Source of the DNA: Brachyspira murdochii DSM 12563
GTDB lineage: Bacteria > Spirochaetota > Brachyspiria > Brachyspirales > Brachyspiraceae
Length of the DNA: 64,000 nucleotides
Reading direction: 5' to 3'
Assembly: GCF_000092845.1 (NCBI RefSeq)
Contig: NC_014150.1
Span: 2,417,510 to 2,481,509 of the forward strand
A program made the position numbers and the translations under genes. Positions 28,782 through 37,914 of the stretch are shown in pieces. The notes below the pieces were generated by a model. It searched no databases, was not told where the DNA came from, and saw nothing but the letters and a program-made list of their open reading frames with translations. Position 1 is the first letter of the stretch. Every line of letters starts with the position of its first letter.

Positions 28782-29341
28782 AGTGTTCCTCTTAAATCCT
28801 CATAAGGATCTTTATGCAAAAGTATTGAATTTGATATAAATGCACCTATCATAAAGGCTATTATCAAAACAGCATTGGCTAAAAGCATCATATAAGCTCC
28901 GTTAATAACATCAGCAAATTCTATTAAAGTTAATATATAAGAACTGTATCTTAAATATAAAATTCCCACTTCTATTATACATATACCAAAAGATATAAGG
29001 GGGTATAATAAACTTATAAGCATTGCCAGTTTTTTTATAGCTAATTTAGTAGCTCCGAATATACGCAAAGTAGAAAACATTCTGCTGTTTTTTGAGAATA
29101 TGTATGAACTTGTTATTGCAGAATAAAGCACTCCTACAATAAATATTCCTATAAATAGGGAGTATATAGAAAACTCTCTGAAAAAAGGTATATTTTCATT
29201 TAATAAAATCTCGTATTTCCATACCAAACTAAATATTGAAGTTATGGTCATAATTTGTGATAATGAAATAAATATCACTATAGAAAATACCATACTTCCT
29301 TTAATAAGTTTGGAAGCGTATCCAATAGTAGAATTATACAC
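28778..29341 (-). CDS. Short FtsX-like permease
   Basis: 187 aa with four membrane segments and the DPYEDLRGTL ending typical of FtsX/MacB permeases (DPxxALRxE). Between helices 2 and 3 is the cytoplasmic coupling segment (RIFGATKLAIKKLA). It lacks the ~200-residue periplasmic domain of MacB/LolC; only a short extracytoplasmic loop remains. Works with the ATPase that overlaps it. A truncated permease is possible, but start, stop and coupling look intact. Confidence 0.75.
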   Translation of the reverse strand: MYNSTIGYASKLIKGSMVFSIVIFISLSQIMTITSIFSLVWKYEILLNENIPFFREFSIYSLFIGIFIVGVLYSAITSSYIFSKNSRMFSTLRIFGATKLAIKKLAMLISLLYPLISFGICIIEVGILYLRYSSYILTLIEFADVINGAYMMLLANAVLIIAFMIGAFISNSILLHKDPYEDLRGTL

Positions 29342-29465
29342 GGCAAACCTTCTATTTATAATAATAATATTTAAACTGTTTACAAATACCTTTGTAAAAT
29401 AAAAATATATACACTATGCTATATATAGTATCGATATTATTGTATATTACTTAAATAATAATTTT

Positions 29466-30554
29466 TTATTTTAATTTGAATGCTGCAATAGTAAAATCAT
29501 CATCAGGGGACATATAAGAAAGATATTCATAAAAATCTTTTTCAATACTTTCCATTATTCTTTCTATTTTGTCATTTCTATTATCATAAAGCACTTTTTT
29601 TAATCTGTCTATACCGTATAAATCATACTTATTTTTTGATTTTGAAGCCTCTGTTACTCCGTCGGTATAGAAAAATAATATATCATTTGTTTTTATATCA
29701 ATAGTTTCTTCTTCATATTTTGCTTTTGGAAAAAGACCTATTATAGTGCCTCCTTTAGTGAATTCTTTTATTCCATTTTCTCTTACTAAAAGCATTGGTG
29801 TATGAGAAGCATTTGAATATGTAAGTTTTTTATTTTTTAAGTCTATTTCTGCTATAATCATAGTAAGATAATAGTTGATTGGAAGTATCTGCAGCAGATA
29901 ATTATTTATATCATACAAAAAAGAACTTACAGATTTGAAAGAAGAGGCTAAATTTCTAAAAGCTGTCTTAAACATAGCTGTGATAATTGCTGCCTCTACA
30001 CCATGACCGCTTATATCTGACATAATAAACAGTATTCTGTCATTGTCTATATTTACATAATCAAAAAAATCTCCGCCTATTACTTCAAAAGGTTTGTATA
30101 ATGATGCTGAAGTGATATAATTGCTGTTAGGCATTTTATTTGGAATCATATATTCCTGAAGCTTTCTTGCTTTTTTCATATCTTTTTTATATTGTTTTTT
30201 TATATTGTCAAGTACATCGTATCTTCCTAAAATATAGCTGTTTTTTTCTTTTAAGTCAATTATTGCTTTTTGATAATCATTTATTGTGGAGCTGTTTATT
30301 TTTGAAAATCTGTATATTTTTCCGTCTGATGTTTTCTCTTGTATTTCTTTATAATCTTTAATTAAATACATTTTTGTTAAATGTCTGTAAAATATAAATG
30401 ATGGAATCAAAAATAATAGAAATAATATAAATAATAGTATAAATATAAATTTATTTTCATAATATGAGATAGAAGCTATATTAAGAAGTATAAATAGCAC
30501 TAGAAATACTACAGAAATAAATTTTAAAAACATTAAAATACGTTCATCTTTCAT
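29466..30554 (-). CDS. Membrane-bound SpoIIE/RsbU-type PP2C phosphatase
   Basis: 362 aa from ATG 30554; an upstream in-frame TTG is less likely. Two N-terminal helices (about residues 8-55) are followed by a short linker and a SpoIIE domain: GGDFFDYVNID and FIMSDISGHGVEAA give the metal-binding aspartates, and FYTDGVTEA and DDFTIAAFKLK the later motifs. Such phosphatases act on anti-anti-sigma factors or other STAS proteins; no partner is adjacent. Confidence 0.9.
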   Translation of the reverse strand: MKDERILMFLKFISVVFLVLFILLNIASISYYENKFIFILLFILFLLFLIPSFIFYRHLTKMYLIKDYKEIQEKTSDGKIYRFSKINSSTINDYQKAIIDLKEKNSYILGRYDVLDNIKKQYKKDMKKARKLQEYMIPNKMPNSNYITSASLYKPFEVIGGDFFDYVNIDNDRILFIMSDISGHGVEAAIITAMFKTAFRNLASSFKSVSSFLYDINNYLLQILPINYYLTMIIAEIDLKNKKLTYSNASHTPMLLVRENGIKEFTKGGTIIGLFPKAKYEEETIDIKTNDILFFYTDGVTEASKSKNKYDLYGIDRLKKVLYDNRNDKIERIMESIEKDFYEYLSYMSPDDDFTIAAFKLK

Positions 30555-30645
30555 GTTTATATACAAAACTTTATATTACAATAATGAATTATAACAAAAA
30601 GATTATAGTTTGCAAATATTTTTTATAAAATAAAGAGTATAGATA

Positions 30646-30674
30646 TTGCAAAAAATAGACTTACTTTATACAAT
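30646..30674 (+). promoter_or_regulatory. nanA promoter
   Basis: TTGCAA (30646-30651), 17 bp, TACAAT (30669-30674). Just downstream, TTAAGC (30684-30689) and GCTTAA (30700-30705) form an inverted repeat over the start of the transcript, a candidate operator. Confidence 0.55.
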
Positions 30675-30730
30675 ATAGATATATTAAGCATACATAAACG
30701 CTTAATAAATTTTTTTTAAGGAGAAGTAAT

Positions 30731-31627
30731 ATGAATAGATGTGAAGGTATATTATCAGCTCTAATGACCCCATTTACCAAAGAAGGTAAATTGGACGAAA
30801 ACGTTTTAAGGAAGTATGTAAGACATAATATAGACCACATGAAAGTAGACGGTTTATATGTAGGAGGTTCTACAGGAGAGGGACTTCTTATGTCTAAAGA
30901 AGAAAGAATGGCAGTTTTTGAAATAACAAAAGAAGAGGTAGCCGGCAAAATTCCTCTTATTGCTCATGTAGGTACGTTAAATCTTAATGAAGCATGTGAA
31001 ATGGCAAATAAAGCTGAAGAATTAGGTTATGATTTGATTTCTGCTGTTACTCCATACTATTATCCATTTTCTTTTGCTGATATAAGCAAATATTATAATA
31101 CTATATTAAACTCTACAAGTAAAACTCCTATTGTAATATATTTCTTGCCTACGCTTTCAAACAATAGTATATCATTAGACGATTTCGGAAAATTATTTGA
31201 AAATGACAGAGTAATGGGTATAAAATACACTTCATCTGATTTGTTTTTACTTGAAAGATTAAAACAAAAATTCCCTACAAAAATGATGTGGGCCGGTTTT
31301 GATGAATTATTAATAGCTTATGCTTCTTATGGTTTAAGATCTGGTATTGGTTCTACTTACAATATTCAGGCTCCGTTGGCTAAAAAAGTTATAGAAGCTG
31401 TTGAAAAAAAAGATATGGAAGAAGCTTTAAAAATTCAGCATGATATGAATGATGTAATATCAACTTTATTAAAAGTAGGCATATATCCGGCTCTTAAAGA
31501 GTGCATTACTTTCTACGATCCTTCTGCCGTTTCTTACTGCAGAGCTCCTATGGGTTCAAAACCTCTTGGCGACAGTGAAAAATCTTTATTAAAGGATATG
31601 TTTGAGAAATATTTGTCTAAACTATAA
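30731..31627 (+). CDS. nanA: N-acetylneuraminate lyase
   Basis: 298-aa class I aldolase of the DapA/NanA superfamily. Y137 (VIYFLP) and K165 (GIKYTSSD, Schiff base) fall on the same numbers as in E. coli NanA. YVGGSTGEG, YYYPFSF and GSTYNIQAPLA are sialate-lyase-specific compared with DapA. Splits Neu5Ac to ManNAc and pyruvate. AAGGAG precedes the ATG. The next gene encodes a NanQ-type anomerase, supporting the assignment. nanE/nanK are not in the window. Confidence 0.93.
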   Translation: MNRCEGILSALMTPFTKEGKLDENVLRKYVRHNIDHMKVDGLYVGGSTGEGLLMSKEERMAVFEITKEEVAGKIPLIAHVGTLNLNEACEMANKAEELGYDLISAVTPYYYPFSFADISKYYNTILNSTSKTPIVIYFLPTLSNNSISLDDFGKLFENDRVMGIKYTSSDLFLLERLKQKFPTKMMWAGFDELLIAYASYGLRSGIGSTYNIQAPLAKKVIEAVEKKDMEEALKIQHDMNDVISTLLKVGIYPALKECITFYDPSAVSYCRAPMGSKPLGDSEKSLLKDMFEKYLSKL

Positions 31628-31701
31628 TTGGATTTTATTTTATACATTTGTGTTCGCGTGTGCATAACTGTATTTTTTAATTATTATAAAAGGATTTATT
31701 T

Positions 31702-32166
31702 ATGATACTAAAACCAATAAAAAGTGAATTTAATCAGTATTTTCATGACACTATATGGAAAGCAAAAAACTATATCAGAGAGCATTATAATGAATTAAAA
31801 AAACTTCCTAACGGCAGACATTCTTTAGATAAAGAAATTTGCGAAGGTGCTTTTGTTAATGTTACAGAGTACGATAATAAAGACAATCCGCCTTGGGAAT
31901 CACATTTGAAGTTTGTTGATGTTCAGATTATATTTGAAGGAGCTGAAGATTTTATAATAGCAAATACTTCTGAATTAAAGCCTAAAACTTATGATGAAAA
32001 AACAGATTACCATGATTGGGAAGGTGAGGGAACTGTACGTTTAACTTTATCTCAAGGAGAAATGCTTATACTTCTTCCTTATGATGCCCATAGAGTAGGA
32101 CTTCCCCCAAAAACAGGAAAAACTCATGTTAAAAAAGCTATAGTAAAAGTTCCTTATAAAGGTTAA
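31702..32166 (+). CDS. nanQ: YhcH/YjgK/YiaL (NanQ-type) family protein
   Basis: 154-aa cupin-like protein. The conserved H-x-x-x-x-D-x-Q (HLKFVDVQIIFEG), ENP/YDNKDNPPWESH region and C-terminal LLPYDAHRVG (metal-binding His) define the family. E. coli NanQ (YhcH) is a sialic acid anomerase, and placement behind nanA supports that role here. It probably opens or mutarotates Neu5Ac before cleavage. The gap to nanA (74 nt) has no obvious terminator. Confidence 0.85.
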   Translation: MILKPIKSEFNQYFHDTIWKAKNYIREHYNELKKLPNGRHSLDKEICEGAFVNVTEYDNKDNPPWESHLKFVDVQIIFEGAEDFIIANTSELKPKTYDEKTDYHDWEGEGTVRLTLSQGEMLILLPYDAHRVGLPPKTGKTHVKKAIVKVPYKG

Positions 32167-32188
32167 TAAAAATTAATAAGAAAAAATT

Positions 32189-32226
32189 AAAGACTGATAC
32201 TTTGTTTAAAGTGTCGGTCTTTTTTA
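32189..32226 (+). terminator. nan operon terminator
   Basis: AAGACTGATACTTT pairs with AAAGTGTCGGTCTT (one G-U) across 4 nt, followed by TTTTT. Confidence 0.9.
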
Positions 32227-32468
32227 TTAATATATTTGTTTAATAACTTTAATATATAATGTTTTAAAGTTTAGTGTGATTTTTATTTTTATCAATCCAA
32301 GTTCTTTTAGATGCTGTACAAAATAGGAAAGCAAAAAAACTCATATTTCTATAACAAAATAATAACTTATGGAGAATATAAAACGTTTGTTTATATATAA
32401 TTTATAATAAGATAACAAGGTGAAAAATTATTTGTTAATAGTTTTGAAACAAGTATAATAAATTGATA
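32227..32468. other. AT-rich gap with a transposon-end-like fragment
   Basis: No gene is seen. TTTTGAAACAAGT at 32442-32454 equals the inner 13 bases of the inverted repeat of the element at 43885-44167, so a solitary end or relic may lie here. Confidence 0.35.
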
Positions 32469-32643
32469 TTGACAAATATTAAAATATATTGTATGCTATG
32501 TGCAAATAAGGTAGGGCTTGTATTAGTTCTTTAATATAAGATTTCCGATAAACTTCGATAATTTACTCTTTTAATATTCAAAAACGAAGACTGGCTGCCT
32601 GTCCAGTGATAATCATTTTTTATAAAAAGGAGAATTATATTTT
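32469..32643 (+). promoter_or_regulatory. Promoter and long structured leader of flavoprotein gene
   Basis: TTGACA (32469-32474), 17 bp, TATGCT (32492-32497) gives a transcript starting near 32504 and a ~140-nt leader. The leader can form CTTGTATTA/TAATATAAG and ACTGG/CCAGT hairpins and contains a GC-richer segment (CTGGCTGCCTGTCCAG) before AAGGAG. I do not recognise a known riboswitch class. Confidence 0.55.
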
Positions 32644-33594
32644 ATGAAGGTTATAGGTATAGTTGCCGGAAGACATAATGGTAATAGTGAAATTTTAGTA
32701 AAACAGGCCTTAACAGCTGTTAAAGATGCAGGCGGTGAAGCAGTACTTATTAATTTGTTTGACTACAATATAAAACCCTGCTCAGGATGCGAATCTTGTA
32801 CTATAGCTATGGGTAAAATTTTTAAAGAGGGCGGTGAATATAAGGGCTGTATCTATAAAGAAAAAGATGATATGGATAAAATAGTAAGCGTTATGAATGA
32901 ATGTCAGGGCATAATAGTAGGCTGTCCTACATATGATTTGCTTCCATCTTCTTTATATTTATCTTTTGCTCAGAGATTTTTAGCTTATGAATTATCATTC
33001 AGAATACAGATTGGGCAGGTAAAAGAAGACCCTCATACAGTAGCTGGACTTATAGGAGTTGGTGGTTCTAAACATGATTGGCAGACTATGAGTTTGGAAG
33101 GGCTTGCTGCTACAATGTTTACTCAGTCTATGACAGTTGTTGATATGTATTTAGCTACAAGCGTTGGAAGACCTGGTAATGTTTTGATACATAAAGACTA
33201 TTTAGAAAGAGCCTATCAAATGGGTAAAAATATAGTAGAGGCAATAAACACTCCAGTTGAAGAGAGAAAATGGCTTGGGGATCCTAATTTGGGATTATGT
33301 CCTAGATGTCATTCTTCTTTAATATATCCGGGTGATGAGCATTGGGACGGAGTTAAGTTTAATTTTGAATGTGCTGTATGCGGTGCTGGGGGAGATTTAG
33401 TTAAAGATGAAGACGGAAAATATAAATTTGTTATTGCTGAAAACGGACTTATAAGAGACAGAAATATTAATGAAGCAAGGGCAGTTCATTTGCAAGAGAT
33501 ACTTCATACAAGAGAGAATTTTATGTCTCAAAAAAGTGAAATAGAAGAAGAATATAAAAGATTCAGAGAAATGAAATTTGAAACTATAAAATAG
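32644..33594 (+). CDS. Iron-sulfur flavoprotein / NADPH-dependent FMN reductase-like protein with zinc ribbon
   Basis: 316 aa. Flavodoxin-like fold with the FMN phosphate loop (AGRHNGNSE) and the CSGCESC...C cysteine cluster of iron-sulfur flavoproteins; GCPTYDLLPSSL is the flavin-binding strand. A C-terminal CPRCHSSL...CAVCGAGG segment is a zinc ribbon not found in the plain family. Probably a redox enzyme of anaerobic metabolism, substrate unknown. It converges with hydA around a shared terminator. Confidence 0.85.
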   Translation: MKVIGIVAGRHNGNSEILVKQALTAVKDAGGEAVLINLFDYNIKPCSGCESCTIAMGKIFKEGGEYKGCIYKEKDDMDKIVSVMNECQGIIVGCPTYDLLPSSLYLSFAQRFLAYELSFRIQIGQVKEDPHTVAGLIGVGGSKHDWQTMSLEGLAATMFTQSMTVVDMYLATSVGRPGNVLIHKDYLERAYQMGKNIVEAINTPVEERKWLGDPNLGLCPRCHSSLIYPGDEHWDGVKFNFECAVCGAGGDLVKDEDGKYKFVIAENGLIRDRNINEARAVHLQEILHTRENFMSQKSEIEEEYKRFREMKFETIK

Positions 33595-33630
33595 CCGTTA
33601 ATAAAACTTTTTCAATAAATAAATAAAAAT

Positions 33631-33672
33631 AAGCACTATGATAATATTTTTTCTTATCATAGTGCTTTTTTG
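33631..33672. terminator. Bidirectional terminator between flavoprotein and hydA
   Basis: A 14-bp perfect stem AAGCACTATGATAA / TTATCATAGTGCTT with a 9-nt loop, A-tract on one side and T-tract on the other. Confidence 0.9.
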
Positions 33673-33680
33673 TTTATAAA

Positions 33681-35429
33681 TTATTTTGTATATTTTTCGT
33701 CAGCTTTATACTCTGTATGTAAGAAGTGATGGGCTCTCTCTCCAAGAGGTTTTCCAAGAAAATCGTCATAAAGTTTTTTAAGATTTTCATTTTCATGAGA
33801 GCATCTATGTTTAACAACCTTTTTATCTTCATCATACAGACCTTTAGCTCTATCAGTTCTAGTTTGATTTGTAGTTCCATAAGGCTGACCGCCTCCTCCT
33901 ACACAGCCTCCCTGACAAGCCATAACTTCTATAAAGTTGTAAGGAGGATTTTCACCTTTTTGTTTTGCTTCTCTCATCTCCTGCATTACAGCATCAACAT
34001 TATGAAGTCCATTAACAACAGCTATTTTTACATCTTTATCAAGCACTTTGACAGCAGCTCTTTTAACTCCTTCAAGTCCTCTAACCTCTTCAAAATCAAC
34101 ATTATCAAGATTAGTACCTGATATGATATTATAAGCGGTTCTTAAAGCAGCCTCCATAACTCCGCCAGTAGCACCGAATATAGTACCAGCTCCAGAGTAT
34201 TCTCCTAATATGCTGTCAGATTCTTCAGGCTCTATTCCAGCTACATCTATACCATAGTGTTTTATCATTCTTGCAAACTCTCTTGTAGTAAGCACAACAT
34301 CAACATCTTTATATCCGCTTGAATACATAGTTTCATTTTTTCTTATTTCATTTTTCTTAGCAGTACAAGGCATTATAGATACATTAAAAATAGTGAATGG
34401 GTCTACATTTGCTTTTTCAGAATAATATGTTTTAGTCATAGGTGCTAACATCATATGAGGTGATTTTGCACTTGAAACATTATCAAGTAAGTCCGGATAA
34501 TATTCTTCTACGTATTTTACCCAAGCAGGACAGCAGGAGGTTGTCATAGCAGATGTTCCATTACTTTCTGTAAATCTTTTTACAAACTCATGAGCTTCTT
34601 CCATAATAGTCATATCCGCCCCGAAATTAGTATCGAATATAGCATCGAATCCCATCAAACGCATAGCAGCATATATTTTTCCAGTGATATTATCTCCGGG
34701 TTTAAGACCGAAATATTCTCCTAAGGCAACCCTTACAGAAGGAGCCATTTGAACTGTAACATAAGTATTAGGATCATCAATAGCCGCTTCAACTTCTTTA
34801 GTTTGATCTTTTTCATATATAGCAGCAACAGGACAGTGAGCAGCACATTGTCCGCAGTCTACGCAAGGAGAATCTTTTAATGAAACAGCACTAGGAGCAA
34901 AATAAGTATCAAATCCTCTATTAACAAAACCCAAAGCATGTACTCTCTGCATTTCCTGACAAACTACAACACATCTTCCGCATTTAATACATTTTTCCGG
35001 ATTAAGTACAATGCTTCCTGCAGATTCATCTCTAGGGTGATTTTGTTTTATATTATCATATTTAGAGTTTCTAACCCCAAAGTCAGCAGCAGCAGTTTGA
35101 AGTTCGCATTCTCCGTTTCTTATGCAGTTTAAACAATCATTAGGGTGAGCAGACAATACTAATTCAAGTACTCCTTTTCTTACAGTATTAATTTCTGCAT
35201 CATGTGTGATAATATCCATTCCTTCTTCTACAATCATAGAGCATGATCTTACATATTTATTTCCCTGATTTGCTAATTTTACAACACATATCCCGCATGC
35301 TGATGTAGGCGGTATATCAGGGTGATAACATAATGAAGGAATTTTTATTCCCAATTTTTTTGCCGCCTTTAATATAGTAAGACCTTCTTCTACTTCTATT
35401 TGTTTTCCGTTTATTTTTATTTTAACCAT
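33681..35429 (-). CDS. hydA: NAD(P)-linked [FeFe] hydrogenase catalytic subunit
   Basis: 582 aa. N-terminal [2Fe-2S] domain (CYHPDIPPTSACGIC), His-Cys3 cluster (HPNDCLNCIRNGEC), two [4Fe-4S] clusters (CIKCGRCVVVC, CVDCGQCAAHC), then the H-cluster domain with L1 TSCCPAW, L2 MPCTAKKNE and L3 MACQGGCVGGGG. This is the HndD/HydA layout. Produces or takes up H2 with electrons exchanged with NADH and perhaps ferredoxin through HydB/HydC. Last gene of the hydCBA operon; 29 nt after hydB. Confidence 0.96.
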   Translation of the reverse strand: MVKIKINGKQIEVEEGLTILKAAKKLGIKIPSLCYHPDIPPTSACGICVVKLANQGNKYVRSCSMIVEEGMDIITHDAEINTVRKGVLELVLSAHPNDCLNCIRNGECELQTAAADFGVRNSKYDNIKQNHPRDESAGSIVLNPEKCIKCGRCVVVCQEMQRVHALGFVNRGFDTYFAPSAVSLKDSPCVDCGQCAAHCPVAAIYEKDQTKEVEAAIDDPNTYVTVQMAPSVRVALGEYFGLKPGDNITGKIYAAMRLMGFDAIFDTNFGADMTIMEEAHEFVKRFTESNGTSAMTTSCCPAWVKYVEEYYPDLLDNVSSAKSPHMMLAPMTKTYYSEKANVDPFTIFNVSIMPCTAKKNEIRKNETMYSSGYKDVDVVLTTREFARMIKHYGIDVAGIEPEESDSILGEYSGAGTIFGATGGVMEAALRTAYNIISGTNLDNVDFEEVRGLEGVKRAAVKVLDKDVKIAVVNGLHNVDAVMQEMREAKQKGENPPYNFIEVMACQGGCVGGGGQPYGTTNQTRTDRAKGLYDEDKKVVKHRCSHENENLKKLYDDFLGKPLGERAHHFLHTEYKADEKYTK

Positions 35430-35458
35430 AATTTTTACACTCCTTTAATTTACTCTCA

Positions 35459-37147
35459 TTAATTCTTTTTAGGAACAGGCGGAGTAAATATACCAGCTCT
35501 GTACTCATCTTCAAAATGCTTAAGTGTAGACATTACAGGATTGGCCGCAGTAGAACCTAATGCACATAATGAAGCCTTTCTCATAGTTAAAGCAATATCT
35601 TTTAATTTTTGTATATCATCTTCTTTAGCTCTTTTTTTGGTAAACTTTTCTAATATTTTAAGCATCTGCATTCCTCCCACTCTGCAAGGCACACATTTTC
35701 CGCAGCTTTCATCAACACAGAAGCCAAGATAGAATTTAGCAAAATCAACCATATTGCTGTCTTCATCAATTACAATCATACCGCCAGAGCCCATCATAGA
35801 ACCTAATTCCACTAAATTATCAAAATCTATATGAGTTCCAAATAATGATTCCGGAAGTATTCCTCCGGAAGGTCCTCCAGTTTGAACACCTTTAACAAAC
35901 TTATCATTAGGTATTCCGCCTCCTATATCAAATACTATCTCTCTGATAGTAGTACCCATAGGCACCTCTACAAGCCCGGATACATTAACGTTGCCTGTTA
36001 AAGCAAATACTTTAGTTCCTTTAGAGTTTTCTGTACCGATAGATGCAAACCAGTTTCCGCCGTTATTAATAATGGCTGTAACATTAGCAAATGTTTCTAC
36101 ATTATTAATTACAGTAGGATATTCAAACAAACCTTTTATGGCAGGGAAAGGAGGTCTTGGTCTTGGAGTTCCTCTGTTTCCTTCTATAGAAGCAAGAAGT
36201 GCTGTTTCCTCTCCGCATACAAAAGCACCTGCTCCAAGTCTTATATCCAAATCAAATGAGAAATTACTTCCTAGTATATTTTGACCTAATAAGCCGTAAT
36301 TATAAGCCTGTTCTAATGCTATTTTCACTCTGTCTACAGCAAGTCCGTATTCTGCTCTTATATACAAATATCCTTTGCTTGCTCCTACGGTATATCCTGC
36401 TATAGTCATAGCTTCTATTACAGAATGAGGGTCTCCTTCAAGTATGCTTCTGTCCATATAAGCACCGGGGTCTCCTTCATCTGCATTGCATACTATGTAT
36501 TTCTGCTCTGCTTCTACACCTTTAGTAAAGCTCCATTTCTTCCAAGTAGGAAATCCAGCTCCGCCGCGTCCTCTAAGACCTGAAATCTGCATTTCTTTTA
36601 GAACTTCATCTGGAGTCATTTCAAATAGTGCTTTGGATAATGCTTTATAACCGTCATTGCCTATATATTCATCTATATTTTCTGGGTCTATCATACCGCA
36701 GTTTTTTAATACTATTCTTCTTTGTTTCTGATAGAAGTTAATCTCTTTTGAGAAATCTCTATGTTCTCTTTGTTCTTTATAAAGTATTCTTAAAAGAAGT
36801 TCTCCTTTCATTATATGTTTTTCTATAATATCTTTTGCATGTGCTGGTTCTACATGCGTATAAAAAACTCTTCCCGGCATTATTTTTACAACAGGACCCT
36901 GACTGCAGAAACCAAAGCATCCTGTTTTTACAACTAATACATCATTTTCTATACCATTTTTTTCTGCATACTCTTTTAATAGTCTTACTATTTCATCGCT
37001 TTTATTAGACTCGCATGCAGTACCTCCGCATACAAGTATATGATATTTATGAGATTCAGATGATTCTGTACCTTTTCTTAAAGCTATTTCTTTAGCCTTG
37101 TTAATTCTATGTTCTTCTAACTTTTTTCTGTCTAATTTTTCTGTCAT
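35459..37147 (-). CDS. hydB: Hydrogenase NADH-binding subunit (NuoF-like)
   Basis: 562 aa from ATG 37147, which has GGAG 7 nt upstream; an in-frame ATG at 37159 overlaps the hydC stop. N-terminal thioredoxin-like [2Fe-2S] domain (CGGTAC...CFGFC), then FMN/NAD site GLRGRGGAGFPTWKKW and GADEGDPGAYMDR-type motif (NADEGDPGAYMDR), SLBB region and [4Fe-4S] ESCGKCVPCR. It stops soon after, without the C-terminal 2[4Fe-4S] ferredoxin domain found in Thermotoga HydB. Transfers electrons from NADH to HydA. Confidence 0.95.
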   Translation of the reverse strand: MTEKLDRKKLEEHRINKAKEIALRKGTESSESHKYHILVCGGTACESNKSDEIVRLLKEYAEKNGIENDVLVVKTGCFGFCSQGPVVKIMPGRVFYTHVEPAHAKDIIEKHIMKGELLLRILYKEQREHRDFSKEINFYQKQRRIVLKNCGMIDPENIDEYIGNDGYKALSKALFEMTPDEVLKEMQISGLRGRGGAGFPTWKKWSFTKGVEAEQKYIVCNADEGDPGAYMDRSILEGDPHSVIEAMTIAGYTVGASKGYLYIRAEYGLAVDRVKIALEQAYNYGLLGQNILGSNFSFDLDIRLGAGAFVCGEETALLASIEGNRGTPRPRPPFPAIKGLFEYPTVINNVETFANVTAIINNGGNWFASIGTENSKGTKVFALTGNVNVSGLVEVPMGTTIREIVFDIGGGIPNDKFVKGVQTGGPSGGILPESLFGTHIDFDNLVELGSMMGSGGMIVIDEDSNMVDFAKFYLGFCVDESCGKCVPCRVGGMQMLKILEKFTKKRAKEDDIQKLKDIALTMRKASLCALGSTAANPVMSTLKHFEDEYRAGIFTPPVPKKN

Positions 37148-37158
37148 TTTTTTCTCCA

Positions 37159-37650
37159 TTAATCTTTTTTATCTTCTATAAACTTTGATATATCATCAAC
37201 AACTACTCTTCCAGATACATCTCCATTAAATGTAATAACTGGAGCCAAACCGCAGCAGCCTATACATCTAACTTCTTCTAATTTGTATTTTCTATCAGCT
37301 GAGTATTTTTGATCGCCTTTAAGATTTAATTTTCTTTTGATTTCTTCTACTAATTGTCCGCCCCCTTTTAAATAGCATGCTGTACCCATACATACAGCTA
37401 TATTATTTTCTGCAGGCGGTTCCATTGTAAAGTAGTTATAAAATGTAAGAATTTCATAGATTCTTGCTAGCGGAATATTTATTTGTTCAGATACATATTT
37501 AGCAACATTTCTAGGAACATAGCCGTAATGTTTTTGAATGCCATGACAAATCATTATAAGATTACCTTCAGCATCTTTCCATTTTTCAACTAAAGCCTTT
37601 ATTTCATCAGCAATGGATTCTTCGGTCAACAAAGATACATCTTCACTCAT
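37159..37650 (-). CDS. hydC: Hydrogenase NuoE-like subunit
   Basis: 163 aa, thioredoxin-like [2Fe-2S] protein. CMGTACYLKGG and RCIGCCGLAP hold the four cluster cysteines; IPLARIYEILTFYNYF is the family N-terminal helix. First gene of the operon. GGAGG precedes ATG 37650. Confidence 0.95.
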   Translation of the reverse strand: MSEDVSLLTEESIADEIKALVEKWKDAEGNLIMICHGIQKHYGYVPRNVAKYVSEQINIPLARIYEILTFYNYFTMEPPAENNIAVCMGTACYLKGGGQLVEEIKRKLNLKGDQKYSADRKYKLEEVRCIGCCGLAPVITFNGDVSGRVVVDDISKFIEDKKD

Positions 37651-37691
37651 TATATTATACCTCCATTATACAATATAAATGTAATTTAAAA

Positions 37692-37732
37692 CTATACTTA
37701 AATAGTATAGGAAAAAATAATTTCAAATTCAA
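37692..37732 (-). promoter_or_regulatory. hydCBA promoter with inverted repeat over the -10
   Basis: Minus-strand TTGAAT (37727-37732), 17 bp, TATACT (37704-37709). The -10 is part of the perfect inverted repeat CTATACT-ATTTA-AGTATAG (37692-37710). A second, larger imperfect inverted repeat (ATAGGAAA.../...TTTCCTAT, 37708-37748) overlaps the promoter. Confidence 0.5.
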
Positions 37733-37914
37733 TAAAATTATTTCCTATAGAATATTTTTTTTCATTTTTTTAGTATATTAATGACGTTTTTAGTATGATT
37801 TATTAACTATTTTATATTAAATACTATTCTTTTGTGGTTTTTATAATTGTAATAATATTAAATAATAATGTGTTAATTGATAATATTGTACTAATAAGTA
37901 TTTAGTATAGAAAA

